A stretch of DNA of 64,000 nt from an uncultured Tateyamaria sp. (GTDB lineage: Bacteria > Pseudomonadota > Alphaproteobacteria > Rhodobacterales > Rhodobacteraceae), in NCBI RefSeq assembly GCF_947504105.1, contig NZ_CANNGP010000005.1:62001-126000 (forward strand). Direction: 5' to 3'. This document shows, piece by piece, positions 30,405 to 40,149 of this stretch. The notes under the pieces are model-generated. The model made no database searches, was not told the origin of the DNA, and worked only from the letters and a program-made list of their open reading frames with translations. Position 1 is the stretch's first letter; the number at the start of each line of letters is the position of its first letter. The translations under genes and the position numbers were made by a program.

Positions 30405-30578
30405 CTGTACATACTCTCACGTGGTCCGTTGGACCGATTGCAATGGGAATGATGCAAAGCATATCAAATTTGCAGGAAACCGCTCGAAGAAAGCTAACAA
30501 GTGGTTAATCCCGATCTTGCGTCCGCGAGTAGGGGCAGTGGCTTGCCCCGCCGTGAACTACCCCCTAAACGCAATAAC

Positions 30579-31493
30579 ATGACGAAAACATCCAAAGACG
30601 TCGCCTTGCGATCCATGACTGGTTTCGCCGCGGCCACAGGCGCATCTTCCCCATTTCGCTGGGCGTGGGACATCCGCAGTGTAAACGGTAAGGGGTTGGA
30701 TGTGCGATTGCGCGTCCCGGATTGGATCGACGGATTGGAAACGGCACTGCGTCCGTTGGTCACGGCGTGTGCGAAACGGGGCAATGTCACGTTGTCCCTG
30801 CGCATCACACGTGAGGATGCTGCGGTAAGTTTATCTCTGAACGAAGAGACCATGCGTGCCGTTGTTCAGAACCTGCTTGCCATCGAAGCCGAGGCAATGG
30901 ATCAAGGTCTGTCGCTGGCGCCTTCACGTGCTACTGACATTGCAAATATGCGCGGGGTTATGGATGCAGGGTCGGCACAGGACGACCCGGCACCGTTGCG
31001 TGCGTTTCTGCTGGCAGAAGTGCCTGTGCTGCTGGATGCGTTCGACGACATGCGTGTTCGTGAAGGCACGTCCTTGCGCGATGTGATGTTGGGTCAACTG
31101 TCCGAAGTTGAAAGGCTGACTGTGGAAGCGGCCGATCTGGCAGAGGCACGCAAAGACGATGTGGCAACAAACTTGAAACGCAACCTGGCCCGCGTTCTGG
31201 ATAACACGGACGGTGCGGACCCGGACCGTGTCGCCCAAGAGCTTGCCTTGTTGGCCGTCAAATCTGATGTAACGGAAGAGATTGATCGCTTGCATACACA
31301 TGTCAGCGCTGCGCGGGCGCTATTGAACGACGGCGGAGCCGTCGGCCGCAAGCTCGACTTCCTGATGCAGGAGTTCAATCGCGAAGCCAATACGCTTTGC
31401 TCAAAAGCCCAGAACGCTGATCTGACGGCTGTTGGACTGGCCCTTAAAGCCCTGATTGATCAGATGCGAGAGCAAGTGCAGAACGTGGAATGA
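30579..31493 (+). CDS. YicC-family endoribonuclease-type protein
   Basis: A 304-residue YicC/YloC-family protein: SMTGFAAA at the N-terminus, [17 protein letters not shown] and a C-terminal [22 protein letters not shown]. Members have been linked to stationary-phase growth and RNA cleavage. The ATG at 30579 is chosen; the upstream frame to 30501 has no homology. It ends four bases before the gmk start, the usual yicC-gmk order. Confidence 0.92.
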   Translation: MTKTSKDVALRSMTGFAAATGASSPFRWAWDIRSVNGKGLDVRLRVPDWIDGLETALRPLVTACAKRGNVTLSLRITREDAAVSLSLNEETMRAVVQNLLAIEAEAMDQGLSLAPSRATDIANMRGVMDAGSAQDDPAPLRAFLLAEVPVLLDAFDDMRVREGTSLRDVMLGQLSEVERLTVEAADLAEARKDDVATNLKRNLARVLDNTDGADPDRVAQELALLAVKSDVTEEIDRLHTHVSAARALLNDGGAVGRKLDFLMQEFNREANTLCSKAQNADLTAVGLALKALIDQMREQVQNVE

Positions 31494-31497
31494 CAAG

Positions 31498-32148
31498 ATG
31501 AACGATGCCCAAACCCGCCGTGGTCTTTTGATCATACTCAGTTCGCCCTCAGGCGCCGGCAAAAGCACACTGGCGCGGCGGTTGCGCAACTGGGATCCAG
31601 ATTTATCCTTTTCCGTATCGGCTACCACACGTGAGCCCCGACCGGGTGAGGTGGACGGCGAACACTATCGCTTCATTTCCGAAGCCGAGTTCAAAGGCCA
31701 AGTTGCCAATGGCGAAATGCTGGAGCACGCTCACGTCTTTGGCAATTTCTATGGCTCACCAAAGGGTCCGGTAGAACACGCGATCAACAAGGGTAGTGAT
31801 GTCCTGTTCGACATCGATTGGCAGGGTGCGCAACAGATCACAAATTCAGTTCTAGGACAGCACACCCTGTCGATTTTTATCCTGCCGCCGTCGATCGCTG
31901 AATTACGCCGTCGCCTGGAAACCCGTGCGCAAGACGATGCAGATACCATCGCCCGCCGCATGCAAAAAAGCTGGGATGAGATCAGTCACTGGGGCGGGTA
32001 TGACTACGTGTTGGTCAACGACGATCTGGACGAGACCGAGGACCACTTGAAAACCGTCATAACGGCCACGCGTTTACGTCGTTCGCAGCAGCCACAACTG
32101 ACCGACCACGTACGCGCGCTTCAAACCGAGTTCGAGGAGTTGCCATGA
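31498..32148 (+). CDS. gmk: Guanylate kinase
   Basis: A 216-residue enzyme that phosphorylates GMP to GDP. The P-loop is [10 protein letters not shown] (15-24), the GMP-binding region is [19 protein letters not shown], and [13 protein letters not shown] follows. The ATG at 31498 gives the standard N-terminus. The gene is coupled to the next one by a four-base overlap. Confidence 0.97.
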   Translation: MNDAQTRRGLLIILSSPSGAGKSTLARRLRNWDPDLSFSVSATTREPRPGEVDGEHYRFISEAEFKGQVANGEMLEHAHVFGNFYGSPKGPVEHAINKGSDVLFDIDWQGAQQITNSVLGQHTLSIFILPPSIAELRRRLETRAQDDADTIARRMQKSWDEISHWGGYDYVLVNDDLDETEDHLKTVITATRLRRSQQPQLTDHVRALQTEFEELP

Positions 32149-32672
32149 CACTTTATGCACTGGGTGACGACCGCCCACAAATTGCTGATGATACATGGGT
32201 TGCGCCCGACGCCAACGTGATTGGAAAAGTGATCCTCGAAGACCGGGTCAGTGTCTGGTTCGGTTGCACTATCCGCGCAGATCACGAAGACATCCGAATT
32301 GGGGCGGGAAGCAATGTACAGGAAAACTGTGTCATGCATATCGATTTGGGATACCCACTGACGATCGGCCCGGGCTGCACCATCGGTCACAAGGTCATGC
32401 TACACGGCTGCACCATTGGGGAAAACAGCCTGATCGGCATGGGAGCGACAGTTCTGAACGGTGCGAAGATCGGCAAGAACTGCCTGATAGGGGCAGGGGC
32501 CCTGATCACTGAGGGCAAAGAGATCCCCGATGGATCGCTGGTCATGGGAGTGCCCGGTAAAGTCGTGCGGGACCTTGATGAACAAGCTATCCAAGGGTTG
32601 CGCGCCTCGGCCCTTCATTACCAGGAGAATATGCGCAAGTTTCGCGATGAGATGATTGAGGTGGCGGTCTGA
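32145..32672 (+). CDS. Gamma-carbonic anhydrase-family protein (left-handed beta-helix)
   Basis: A 175-residue hexapeptide-repeat protein (YrdA/PaaY-like). The zinc-ligand histidines are in [11 protein letters not shown] and GHKVMLHGC, and repeats such as [11 protein letters not shown] and [11 protein letters not shown] build the beta-helix trimer. Many members have weak or no carbonic anhydrase activity. It starts within the gmk stop and is followed at once by a tautomerase-like gene. Confidence 0.93.
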   Translation: MTLYALGDDRPQIADDTWVAPDANVIGKVILEDRVSVWFGCTIRADHEDIRIGAGSNVQENCVMHIDLGYPLTIGPGCTIGHKVMLHGCTIGENSLIGMGATVLNGAKIGKNCLIGAGALITEGKEIPDGSLVMGVPGKVVRDLDEQAIQGLRASALHYQENMRKFRDEMIEVAV

Positions 32673-32995
32673 TGCCGCATTGCGAACTCAGCTACTCAGG
32701 CGATCTTAACATCGATGCAAACGCCATCCTGGCGGATATAGAGGCCTGTATCCTACGCCATGATGATGGGGCCGGTGAAACCAAGGGCAGGGCTTATCCC
32801 GCGCCCGCTTTTCATCATACGCATCTAAAGGCATCCGTGGCCCTGCTGGCCAAGCCGCATCGAAACGCTCCGTTCACGGCCGCGTTGCAAAAGGATCTGG
32901 TGGATCTAATTGCCGTGTATCTGCCGCGGCCCTGTTGGTTGAGCGTGGATATTGCATACAGTTCTCAGACCTACCACACGGAATTTCTGGAATGA
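32672..32995 (+). CDS. 5-Carboxymethyl-2-hydroxymuconate isomerase-like (tautomerase superfamily) protein
   Basis: A 107-residue protein beginning MPHCELSYS. Removal of Met would expose Pro1, the catalytic base of the tautomerase superfamily, and the length and spacing fit CHMI. No other homoprotocatechuate-pathway gene is nearby, so a role in aromatic degradation is doubtful. It overlaps the previous stop by one base and the next start by four, so it is translationally coupled within the yicC-gmk operon. Confidence 0.75.
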   Translation: MPHCELSYSGDLNIDANAILADIEACILRHDDGAGETKGRAYPAPAFHHTHLKASVALLAKPHRNAPFTAALQKDLVDLIAVYLPRPCWLSVDIAYSSQTYHTEFLE

Positions 32996-34179
32996 TCTCG
33001 AACTCCAAAGGGTCCCTGGTTCGGCCCACGGCATTGCCGGACAGCGCGTCTCGCCCGGTTGTCACACCACTTAGCCCGTCTGTCGTCTACGCCTCGGACA
33101 CACCTGACATGTTGGATGCGCAATATGACGGCGATCTGCACGGATATACCTATAGTCGTGAAGGGCACCCGAACGCAGATGTCGTGGCCCAGGCCATCGA
33201 CCGAATGGAGGATGCACCGCATATGGGTGTGCTCACCTCGTCAGGCATGGGGGCAGTATCTGCTGTGCTTTTGGGGTTGCACACATCAGGTGATCACGTG
33301 ATTGGCGGCAACCAGTTGTATGGTCGGTCGCTGCGCATGATGTCCGAGGATTTGCCCCGTTTGGGTATTCAGACCTCAATGGTTGATCCAGGTGATGCAA
33401 GTGCAGTGCGTGCGGCACTCCGGCCGGAAACAAAGATGATCCTTGTCGAGGTTGTGTCGAACCCAACATTGCGTGTCGCTGATGTGCTTGGTCTGTCCGC
33501 TCTTGCGAAAGAGGCGGGTGTGCTTCTTGTCATCGATAACACGTTCACCACCCCCCGTGCTTTCAGGGCGTTTGATCACGGCGCGGATATCGTCATCCAC
33601 TCTTTGACCAAGCTGCTGTCTGGCCATTCCGACGTAATGCTGGGCTATGTCGCAGCCAGAGACAAAGAGATCAACGATCGTTTGCGCGTATTCACGGTAA
33701 CAACCGGTATGACACCCAGCCCCTTTGATTGCTGGCTGGCGGAACGGGGGCTTCTGAGCTTCGACCTGCGCTATGACCGCGCACAAGCAACGGCTGCGAT
33801 CTTGGCCGAATATCTGTCTGAATTGTCGGGTGTCAAACGGGTCATCTACCCAGCCCGGCGCGACCATCCGGACCACGCACGGGCCGAAGCTCTGCTCAAG
33901 GGCCAATATTGCAACATGGTCAGTTTCGAGATTGAGGGCGGGCGGGCGGCGGCCAATGCCTTTTCCCGTGGCGCCGAAGGACTAAACTTTGCTCCGACAT
34001 TGGGCGATGTGGGCACAACGATCTCTCATCCCGCATCGTCATCTCATCGTGCGCTGTCAGCAGAAAAACGTGCAGAATTGGGGATGACGGAAGGTTTCTT
34101 CCGCATCTCAGTTGGCCTGGAAGACCCAGACGTGCTGTGCGGTGTCTTTACGCGCGCCGTGCAGGCCGCACTGGCGTAA
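32992..34179 (+). CDS. Cys/Met-metabolism PLP-dependent enzyme (cystathionine gamma-synthase/lyase family)
   Basis: A 395-residue fold-type I PLP enzyme. It has the YTYSREGHPNADVVAQAI substrate region, TSSGMGAVSAVL, LVVIDNTFTTP with the PLP-binding Asp, and the Schiff-base Lys in HSLTKLLSGHSD. The family includes MetB, MetC, MetZ and related lyases, which cannot be told apart here. The ATG at 32992 overlaps the CHMI-like stop. It sits directly before phoR, 12 bp away, so phoR may be read from the same transcript. Confidence 0.88.
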   Translation: MISNSKGSLVRPTALPDSASRPVVTPLSPSVVYASDTPDMLDAQYDGDLHGYTYSREGHPNADVVAQAIDRMEDAPHMGVLTSSGMGAVSAVLLGLHTSGDHVIGGNQLYGRSLRMMSEDLPRLGIQTSMVDPGDASAVRAALRPETKMILVEVVSNPTLRVADVLGLSALAKEAGVLLVIDNTFTTPRAFRAFDHGADIVIHSLTKLLSGHSDVMLGYVAARDKEINDRLRVFTVTTGMTPSPFDCWLAERGLLSFDLRYDRAQATAAILAEYLSELSGVKRVIYPARRDHPDHARAEALLKGQYCNMVSFEIEGGRAAANAFSRGAEGLNFAPTLGDVGTTISHPASSSHRALSAEKRAELGMTEGFFRISVGLEDPDVLCGVFTRAVQAALA

Positions 34180-34191
34180 AAGGGGTAGGCG

Positions 34192-35253
34192 ATGGGTGAC
34201 GATGTGCTTGGCGCTTTGCTTGCCGCCTTTCCTTTGCCAACGCTGGCCATCGACGCGTCGGAACGTATCATGGCAGCCAACGCCGAGGCACTGACTTTAA
34301 TTGGCCAACAGGCGCTGGACCGGAACTATGTCACGATGCTGCGACAGCCTGCATTGCTGGATGCTATCGAAGCTACAATGCAGGACGGCAAGCCGCGAAA
34401 GACTCACTATCTGGGCAATGATGGTGCGCAGGACACGACCTTCAGCGTGAGCGTGCGCGCTGTGGCCGGTTTGGGTCGCAATAGCAGCGGTGTGGCGCTA
34501 CTGGTCTTCGAAGACGTCACGCATGTCGAGCAGACCAGCCAAATGCGTCGTGACTTCGTCGCTAATGTCAGCCACGAATTGCGCACACCGTTGACCGCGC
34601 TCATGGGTTTCATCGAAACGCTTCGCGGACCTGCACGCAATGACCCGGCGGCCGCTGAACGCTTCTTGAACATCATGCAGGATGAGGCCGAGAGAATGAA
34701 CCGGCTGGTCGGAGACTTGATGTCACTGAACCGCGTCGAGGGCGATGAGCGCGTGCGTCCGACAGAAGCCGTCGTTCTGAACGATGTGTTGGATTCGACG
34801 CTGCGGACGCTGCGGTCTCTGGCTGACGAAGCTGGCGTGACATTCGAGCGTGAGTTCGAAGGTGAGACTGTGCACCTGATCGGAGACCCGGACCAGTTGA
34901 AGCAGGTCTTCACCAATCTGACGGAAAACGCGATCAAGTATGGTGGATCGGGTGGTCGTATCAGCATTCGCATGACCACCAGCGCCCGCGAGCCTGCCTT
35001 GCGCGCGCCCGGCGTACGGGTCCAGATCGTGGACTATGGTCCGGGCATTGATCCTGTGCATTTACCGCGCATTACCGAACGCTTCTATCGTGCAGACGAT
35101 CACCGGAGCCGCGCGCTTGGAGGCACCGGACTTGGCCTTGCCATCGTCAAGCACATCGTCAACCGTCACCGGGGTCGCTTGCGTGTAGAAAGCACGCTTG
35201 GTGAGGGCGCATCGTTTACAGTCATCCTACCCATTCAGAAAAATTTCGGGTGA
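34192..35253 (+). CDS. phoR: Phosphate-regulon sensor histidine kinase PhoR
   Basis: A 353-residue histidine kinase. A PAS domain (about 12-110) is followed by the HisKA motif with phospho-His128 (FVANVSHELRTPL), the N box (LTENAIKYGG), DYGPGIDP and GGTGLGLAIVKHIV. Position next to pst-phoU-phoB identifies PhoR. Unlike E. coli PhoR it shows no N-terminal transmembrane helices, so it may be cytosolic or held at the membrane through PhoU and PstB. Confidence 0.92.
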   Translation: MGDDVLGALLAAFPLPTLAIDASERIMAANAEALTLIGQQALDRNYVTMLRQPALLDAIEATMQDGKPRKTHYLGNDGAQDTTFSVSVRAVAGLGRNSSGVALLVFEDVTHVEQTSQMRRDFVANVSHELRTPLTALMGFIETLRGPARNDPAAAERFLNIMQDEAERMNRLVGDLMSLNRVEGDERVRPTEAVVLNDVLDSTLRTLRSLADEAGVTFEREFEGETVHLIGDPDQLKQVFTNLTENAIKYGGSGGRISIRMTTSAREPALRAPGVRVQIVDYGPGIDPVHLPRITERFYRADDHRSRALGGTGLGLAIVKHIVNRHRGRLRVESTLGEGASFTVILPIQKNFG

Positions 35254-35272
35254 CGCCGCGACAAACCGCTCA

Positions 35273-35301
35273 CTGTCATAAAACTGTTACGCCTTTGTCA
35301 C
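35273..35301 (+). promoter_or_regulatory. Pho box (PhoB operator) before pstS
   Basis: Three 7-mers spaced 11 bp apart: CTGTCAT, CTGTTAC and TTGTCAC, separated by AAAA and GCCT. This matches the known Pho box consensus of CTGTCAT repeats with 4-bp spacers. It ends 84 bp before the pstS start, so pst genes are expected to be induced by PhoB under phosphate starvation. Confidence 0.9.
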
Positions 35302-35385
35302 AAAAGGATTGCGAGCGGTGCCTAGACGGGCGCCAAGATCCTCATGGGGGGGATCATAAAGAAAATGCTCAGACAGGAGACATTC

Positions 35386-36426
35386 ATGTCCTTTGTGAAA
35401 CTCACCACATCGGCGCTGGCCCTTTCCGCGATGGCGGCAACCGCTGCTGTGGCGCGTGACCAGGTTCAGGTTGCCGGTTCGTCCACCGTTCTGCCTTACG
35501 CATCGATTGTTGCCGAAGCTTTTGGTGAAAACTTCGACTTTCCGACGCCAGTTGTGGAATCGGGTGGGTCCTCGGCTGGCCTCAAGCGCTTCTGCCAGGG
35601 TGTCGGCACTGAACACACCGATGTTGCGAATGCTTCACGTGCGATCCGCGACAAGGAAATCAAGGCGTGTGCCGACAACGGTGTGAGCGACATCATCGAA
35701 GTTCGCATCGGTTATGACGGCATCGTTTTTGCGTCGCAAATCCAAGGTCCTGAATACACTGCCTTCACTCCGTCCGATATCTTTAACGCTCTGGCCCCCA
35801 AGGTCATGGTTGACGGTGTTCTGGTCGACAATCCGCACACGCAATGGTCCGATTTCAACGCCGAACTGCCCGCAGCTGACATTCTGGCCTTCATCCCCGG
35901 CACCAAGCACGGCACACGTGAAGTGTTCGAAGAAAAAGTGATCGCCGCTGGCTGCGAAGCGACAGGCGCCATGGAGGCCATGATCGCTGGTGGTATGTCT
36001 GAAGACGATGCAGAGGATGCCTGCCTGAGCGTGCGCACCGATGGTCGTTCGGTCGACATCGATGGCGACTACACCGAAACACTGGCTTCGATCGACGCCA
36101 ACACAAATGCAATCGGCGTGTTTGGTCTGGCGTTCTATGAAAACAACACGGACAAGCTGAAAGTGGCTACAATGTCAGGTGTTCAACCCACGACTGAGAC
36201 GATCGCCAAGGGTGAATACCCCGTGTCGCGTCCGCTGTACTTTTACATCAAGAAAGCCCACATCGGCGTGATCCCCGGTCTCAAAGAGTACGCTCAGTTC
36301 TTCGTGTCTAACGAGGTTGCTGGCCCCGATGGTCCGCTGGCGGCTTACGGGCTGGTGTCCGATCCAGAGTTGGCTGACACACAGCAAATGATCGCAGACG
36401 AAGAAACCATGGGCAGCAACTCGTAG
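35386..36426 (+). CDS. pstS: Phosphate ABC transporter substrate-binding protein PstS
   Basis: A 346-residue periplasmic protein with signal peptide (FVKLTTSALALSAMAATAAVA). The mature part begins RDQVQVAGSSTVLPY, whose Ser-Ser-Thr contacts phosphate, and has a second ligand region at ESGGSSAGLKRFCQG. GGAG lies seven bases before the ATG at 35386; earlier in-frame starts would disrupt the signal peptide. The gene is separated from pstC by a hairpin, which commonly gives PstS higher yield than the permease. Confidence 0.95.
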   Translation: MSFVKLTTSALALSAMAATAAVARDQVQVAGSSTVLPYASIVAEAFGENFDFPTPVVESGGSSAGLKRFCQGVGTEHTDVANASRAIRDKEIKACADNGVSDIIEVRIGYDGIVFASQIQGPEYTAFTPSDIFNALAPKVMVDGVLVDNPHTQWSDFNAELPAADILAFIPGTKHGTREVFEEKVIAAGCEATGAMEAMIAGGMSEDDAEDACLSVRTDGRSVDIDGDYTETLASIDANTNAIGVFGLAFYENNTDKLKVATMSGVQPTTETIAKGEYPVSRPLYFYIKKAHIGVIPGLKEYAQFFVSNEVAGPDGPLAAYGLVSDPELADTQQMIADEETMGSNS

Positions 36427-36452
36427 TCTGACCGACTGCCATGACAATCAGG

Positions 36453-36478
36453 CCGGGCGGCGACAGACCGCCGCCCGG
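36453..36478 (+). terminator. Intercistronic hairpin between pstS and pstC
   Basis: A perfect 10-bp stem CCGGGCGGCG/CGCCGCCCGG with a 6-nt loop, then TTTCT. Within an operon it likely acts as a partial terminator or stabiliser of pstS mRNA. Confidence 0.7.
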
Positions 36479-36527
36479 TTTCTACTAACAAGACCGCCAG
36501 CGCGCGGCTTTCGTTTTTGGGGGACAT

Positions 36528-38000
36528 ATGCCTGTTATCTGGCTCACGCTGATCGTCTTAGCGATCTCGGCGCTTGGGTTCTTCACGGGGCGCCGACGTG
36601 CACTTGCCAGCGCTGACGGTGACAGCCGCAATCTGCATTCGCTGCCGATCTACTATGGCTCCAACGCATTTATGAAGTCTGTCGTTCCCGCATTTGGATT
36701 GATGCTGCTCTGGTTGCTCGTCCAACCTCTGTTCATCGACAACCGCGTCGAACAGATGATACCTGAAAGCGAAATAGCGGGAGGGGCGAATATCGGCCTT
36801 GTGATGTCCGAAGTGCGCCGCACTGCGGATGGGCTTCAAAATGCGGTTGATGCAGGGTTGCTTGACGACGGAATGGCCCGGAATAGCCAAAGCGATCTTA
36901 CCGATCTCACGCAGCGACTGCGAGATGCAGGTCAAGTTGTGACCAGCCAGATCACGCAAACTGTACTACACGCCGCGCAAGCCTATCGCGCGTTGAGCCA
37001 GACATCGAATATGTTGATGACCATCGCGGTTTTGATTGTCGCAGTGGCCGGAGCCGTTTGGGGCACAATGGAAAGCGCCAAGTCTTTCCGGGCGCGCAAC
37101 ACGGTCGAACAAGGCGTCTTGGCCCTTTTAATCGCGGCCGCATCAGTCGCCATCCTCACCACAATCGGTATCGTTCTGTCGCTTATCTTTAACACGATCG
37201 AATTTTTCCGACTTTACCCAGCATCCGAATTCTTCTTCTTGCTTCAGTGGGCACCCAGTTTTTCGGGTCGGGGTGGCGCATCGAGCCTTGGTATCATTCC
37301 GCTGCTTTGGGGCACGCTTTACATTTCGCTTGTGGCGCTTTTGGTCGCTGTACCGGTCGGTTTGTTCGCGGCGATTTATCTGTCGGAATACGCGGGCCCC
37401 AAGATGCGTAGTATCGCCAAGCCGATGCTTGAGATCCTCGCCGGTATCCCGACAATCGTCTACGGCCTCTTTGCCTTGTTGACGATTGGCCCGATCCTTT
37501 TGTCCGTCTTCGGCGACAATGGGTTGGGGTGGATGCAGGGGCAACGCGCCGTGCTGACCGCCGGCCTGGCCATGGGCATCATGCTGATCCCCTTTGTCAG
37601 CTCGTTGTCGGACGACATCATCAACGCGGTCCCGCAAGCCATGCGTGACGGGTCGTACGGGCTGGGCGCGACCAAGTCTGAGACCATCAAGCAGGTCGTG
37701 CTGCCTGCAGCCTTGCCCGGTATTGTCGGCGCAATCTTGTTGGCAGCCAGCCGCGCCATCGGTGAGACTATGATCGTCGTACTTGGGGCAGGGGCCGCAG
37801 CCCGCCTCAGCCTCAACCCTTTCGAAGCCATGACAACCGTGACGGCCAAGATCGTGTCACAGCTGACGGGCGACAGCGACTTTGCATCGCCCGAAGCCCT
37901 CGTTGCTTTCGCCCTTGGCATGACCCTTTTCATCATGACGCTCGGGCTCAATGTCTTTGCCCTCTACATCGTGCGTAAATATCGGGAGCAGTATGAGTAA
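36528..38000 (+). CDS. pstC: Phosphate ABC transporter permease PstC
   Basis: A 490-residue inner-membrane permease, long for PstC. The N-terminal third has two helices around a soluble segment; the C-terminal part has the permease core (PVGLFAAIYLSEY, LEILAGIPTIVYG, the EAA-like loop DGSYGLGATKSETIKQVVLP). The extended N-terminus is frequent in alphaproteobacteria. The stop and the pstA start share one base (TAATG). Confidence 0.95.
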   Translation: MPVIWLTLIVLAISALGFFTGRRRALASADGDSRNLHSLPIYYGSNAFMKSVVPAFGLMLLWLLVQPLFIDNRVEQMIPESEIAGGANIGLVMSEVRRTADGLQNAVDAGLLDDGMARNSQSDLTDLTQRLRDAGQVVTSQITQTVLHAAQAYRALSQTSNMLMTIAVLIVAVAGAVWGTMESAKSFRARNTVEQGVLALLIAAASVAILTTIGIVLSLIFNTIEFFRLYPASEFFFLLQWAPSFSGRGGASSLGIIPLLWGTLYISLVALLVAVPVGLFAAIYLSEYAGPKMRSIAKPMLEILAGIPTIVYGLFALLTIGPILLSVFGDNGLGWMQGQRAVLTAGLAMGIMLIPFVSSLSDDIINAVPQAMRDGSYGLGATKSETIKQVVLPAALPGIVGAILLAASRAIGETMIVVLGAGAAARLSLNPFEAMTTVTAKIVSQLTGDSDFASPEALVAFALGMTLFIMTLGLNVFALYIVRKYREQYE

Positions 38001-39331
38001 TGACTGACGCAGCCATGACACCACCCGAGGCGGCGCGCCCAATCAAGTCGCTTGTACACGAAGACGCGCGCACCAAAAAACGAAACGCGTCTGAGCGTCG
38101 GTTCCGCGCCTATGGCATCGGTGCAATCTGTACCGGCATGTTCTTTCTTGTTGCGCTGCTTGCCGCGATTCTGAGTTCGGGCCTGCCTGCGTTCCGTCAG
38201 GCGGTTGTAGAAGTGCCGTTCACCCTGACGCTAGAACAGTACAACACTGCCGAAGAAGCACTATTGAAAACCGGTATTTACACCGATTACTTCGTTACTT
38301 CCCTTACCGACACATTGGAGAGCGAGGGCGTCGAGATCGAGTTTGATGAGAAATCCATCGAACGACTTCTGGGCAAGGTGGGTGGCGATCTGCGTGCATT
38401 TTATCGTGCCAATGAGGATCAACTGGGCGCGCCTGTCTCATTCGAACTTGCGGCCGCATCTCGCGTGGATCGCTACCTGAAAGGGACATTCGAACGCGAA
38501 GATTTGCAAGGCGGAAACCGCTTCTTCATGCCCGAGGATTTCGATTTGATCGACGCCATGCGTGAAGCCAAGTTGATAAAACAGGTGTTCAATTGGAACT
38601 TCTTTACAGGCGTCGACACCGGCGTCGACAACCCTGGCGGGGCGGGTATCGGTGCGTCCGTACTGGGCTCATTCTTCATGATGCTCGTTGTTCTCGTACT
38701 CAGTCTGCCGATCGGGGTGGGGGCCTCCATTTATCTTGAAGAGTTTGCTCCCAAGAACCGGTTTACCGATTTTATCGAGGTCAACATCTCGAACCTGGCT
38801 GCCGTACCATCCATCGTGTTTGGTATTCTTGGTCTGGCCGTGTTCATTCAGTTCGCACATCTGCCACAATCGGCTCCGCTGGTTGGCGGATTGGTACTGA
38901 CACTGATGACTCTGCCGACGATCATCATTTCGACACGCGCATCGCTCAAGGCAGTGCCGCCGTCAATCAGAGATGCCGCGCTCGGGGTAGGGGCCTCGAA
39001 GATGCAGGCGGTTTTCCATCACGTCTTGCCACTGGCTGCACCGGGCATCCTGACCGGTACGATTATTGGTCTGGCGCAGGCGCTCGGTGAAACTGCACCG
39101 CTGCTGCTGATTGGTATGGTGGGCTTCGTCGCGCGTTACCCCGACACGTTTGTTGAAGGGTTCATCGAGCCGAATTCAGCTGTGCCCGCACAGATCTATA
39201 ACTGGGCCGCCCGTTCCGACGCGGTCTTTACGGAAAAGGCTTGGGGCGGCATCATCGTTCTGTTGCTGTTCCTGATCACCATGAACACCATCGCTGTCAT
39301 CTTGCGGCGCCGGTTCGAACGCCGCTGGTAG
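38000..39331 (+). CDS. pstA: Phosphate ABC transporter permease PstA
   Basis: A 443-residue permease with the same extended layout as PstC: an N-terminal helix near residue 40-60, a soluble segment of about 140 residues, and then the core (PIGVGASIYLEEFAPKN, LAAVPSIVFGILGLAVF, RDAALGVGASKMQAVFHHVLP). It forms the membrane channel with PstC. pstB starts nine bases later. Confidence 0.95.
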   Translation: MTDAAMTPPEAARPIKSLVHEDARTKKRNASERRFRAYGIGAICTGMFFLVALLAAILSSGLPAFRQAVVEVPFTLTLEQYNTAEEALLKTGIYTDYFVTSLTDTLESEGVEIEFDEKSIERLLGKVGGDLRAFYRANEDQLGAPVSFELAAASRVDRYLKGTFEREDLQGGNRFFMPEDFDLIDAMREAKLIKQVFNWNFFTGVDTGVDNPGGAGIGASVLGSFFMMLVVLVLSLPIGVGASIYLEEFAPKNRFTDFIEVNISNLAAVPSIVFGILGLAVFIQFAHLPQSAPLVGGLVLTLMTLPTIIISTRASLKAVPPSIRDAALGVGASKMQAVFHHVLPLAAPGILTGTIIGLAQALGETAPLLLIGMVGFVARYPDTFVEGFIEPNSAVPAQIYNWAARSDAVFTEKAWGGIIVLLLFLITMNTIAVILRRRFERRW

Positions 39332-39340
39332 GGGGCTGCC

Positions 39341-40138
39341 ATGAACGACATGAGAATTCTGGAGAGAGACGTGGATACAAACGACGTCAAGATCGCGGCC
39401 AAAGGTGTGCAGGTCTATTACGGTGAGACTCACGCCATCAAGGACGTGGATGTCGAAATAGACGACAAGACCGTCACCGCATTCATCGGTCCATCGGGTT
39501 GCGGAAAGTCAACTTTTCTTCGTTGTATCAACCGGATGAACGACACAATTGATGTTTGTCGCGTCACTGGAGACATTCATATCGATGGCGAGGACATCTA
39601 CGACTCAAAGGTTGATCCAGTTCAACTGCGCGCAAAGGTTGGCATGGTTTTCCAGAAGCCCAACCCGTTCCCGAAGTCGATCTATGATAACGTGGCCTAT
39701 GGTCCGCGCATCCACGGTTTGGCCAAGAACAAGGCAGAACTCGATGAACTTGTTGAGAAATCTTTGCGCCGGGGCGCGATATGGGACGAGGTGAAAGACC
39801 GCCTTGATGCACCTGGCACCGGTCTGTCAGGCGGTCAGCAGCAGCGTCTTTGTATTGCCCGTGCCGTCGCAACTGAGCCCGAGGTGTTGTTGATGGACGA
39901 ACCATGTTCGGCGCTTGACCCGATCGCGACGGCGCAGATCGAAGAGCTGATCGACGAGTTGCGCCAAAGCTATTCGGTCGTGATCGTCACGCACTCGATG
40001 CAGCAAGCCGCACGGGTCAGCCAGAAGACAGCATTCTTCCACCTTGGAAACCTTGTGGAATACGGCGAGACGGGCCAGATCTTTACCAACCCAGTCGACC
40101 CACGCACCGAAAGCTACATCACTGGCCGCATCGGCTAA
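39341..40138 (+). CDS. pstB: Phosphate ABC transporter ATP-binding protein PstB
   Basis: A 265-residue ATPase with Walker [10 protein letters not shown], family-typical [12 protein letters not shown], signature [14 protein letters not shown], Walker [14 protein letters not shown] and [11 protein letters not shown]. It drives phosphate uptake by PstCA and takes part in signalling to PhoR through PhoU. Confidence 0.97.
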   Translation: MNDMRILERDVDTNDVKIAAKGVQVYYGETHAIKDVDVEIDDKTVTAFIGPSGCGKSTFLRCINRMNDTIDVCRVTGDIHIDGEDIYDSKVDPVQLRAKVGMVFQKPNPFPKSIYDNVAYGPRIHGLAKNKAELDELVEKSLRRGAIWDEVKDRLDAPGTGLSGGQQQRLCIARAVATEPEVLLMDEPCSALDPIATAQIEELIDELRQSYSVVIVTHSMQQAARVSQKTAFFHLGNLVEYGETGQIFTNPVDPRTESYITGRIG

Positions 40139-40149
40139 GGAGCAGATCA

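Noticed and set aside
30421..30440. Small inverted repeat GGTCC/GGACC upstream of the PAS gene
   Set aside because: Only 5 bp per arm; too weak to support as an operator.
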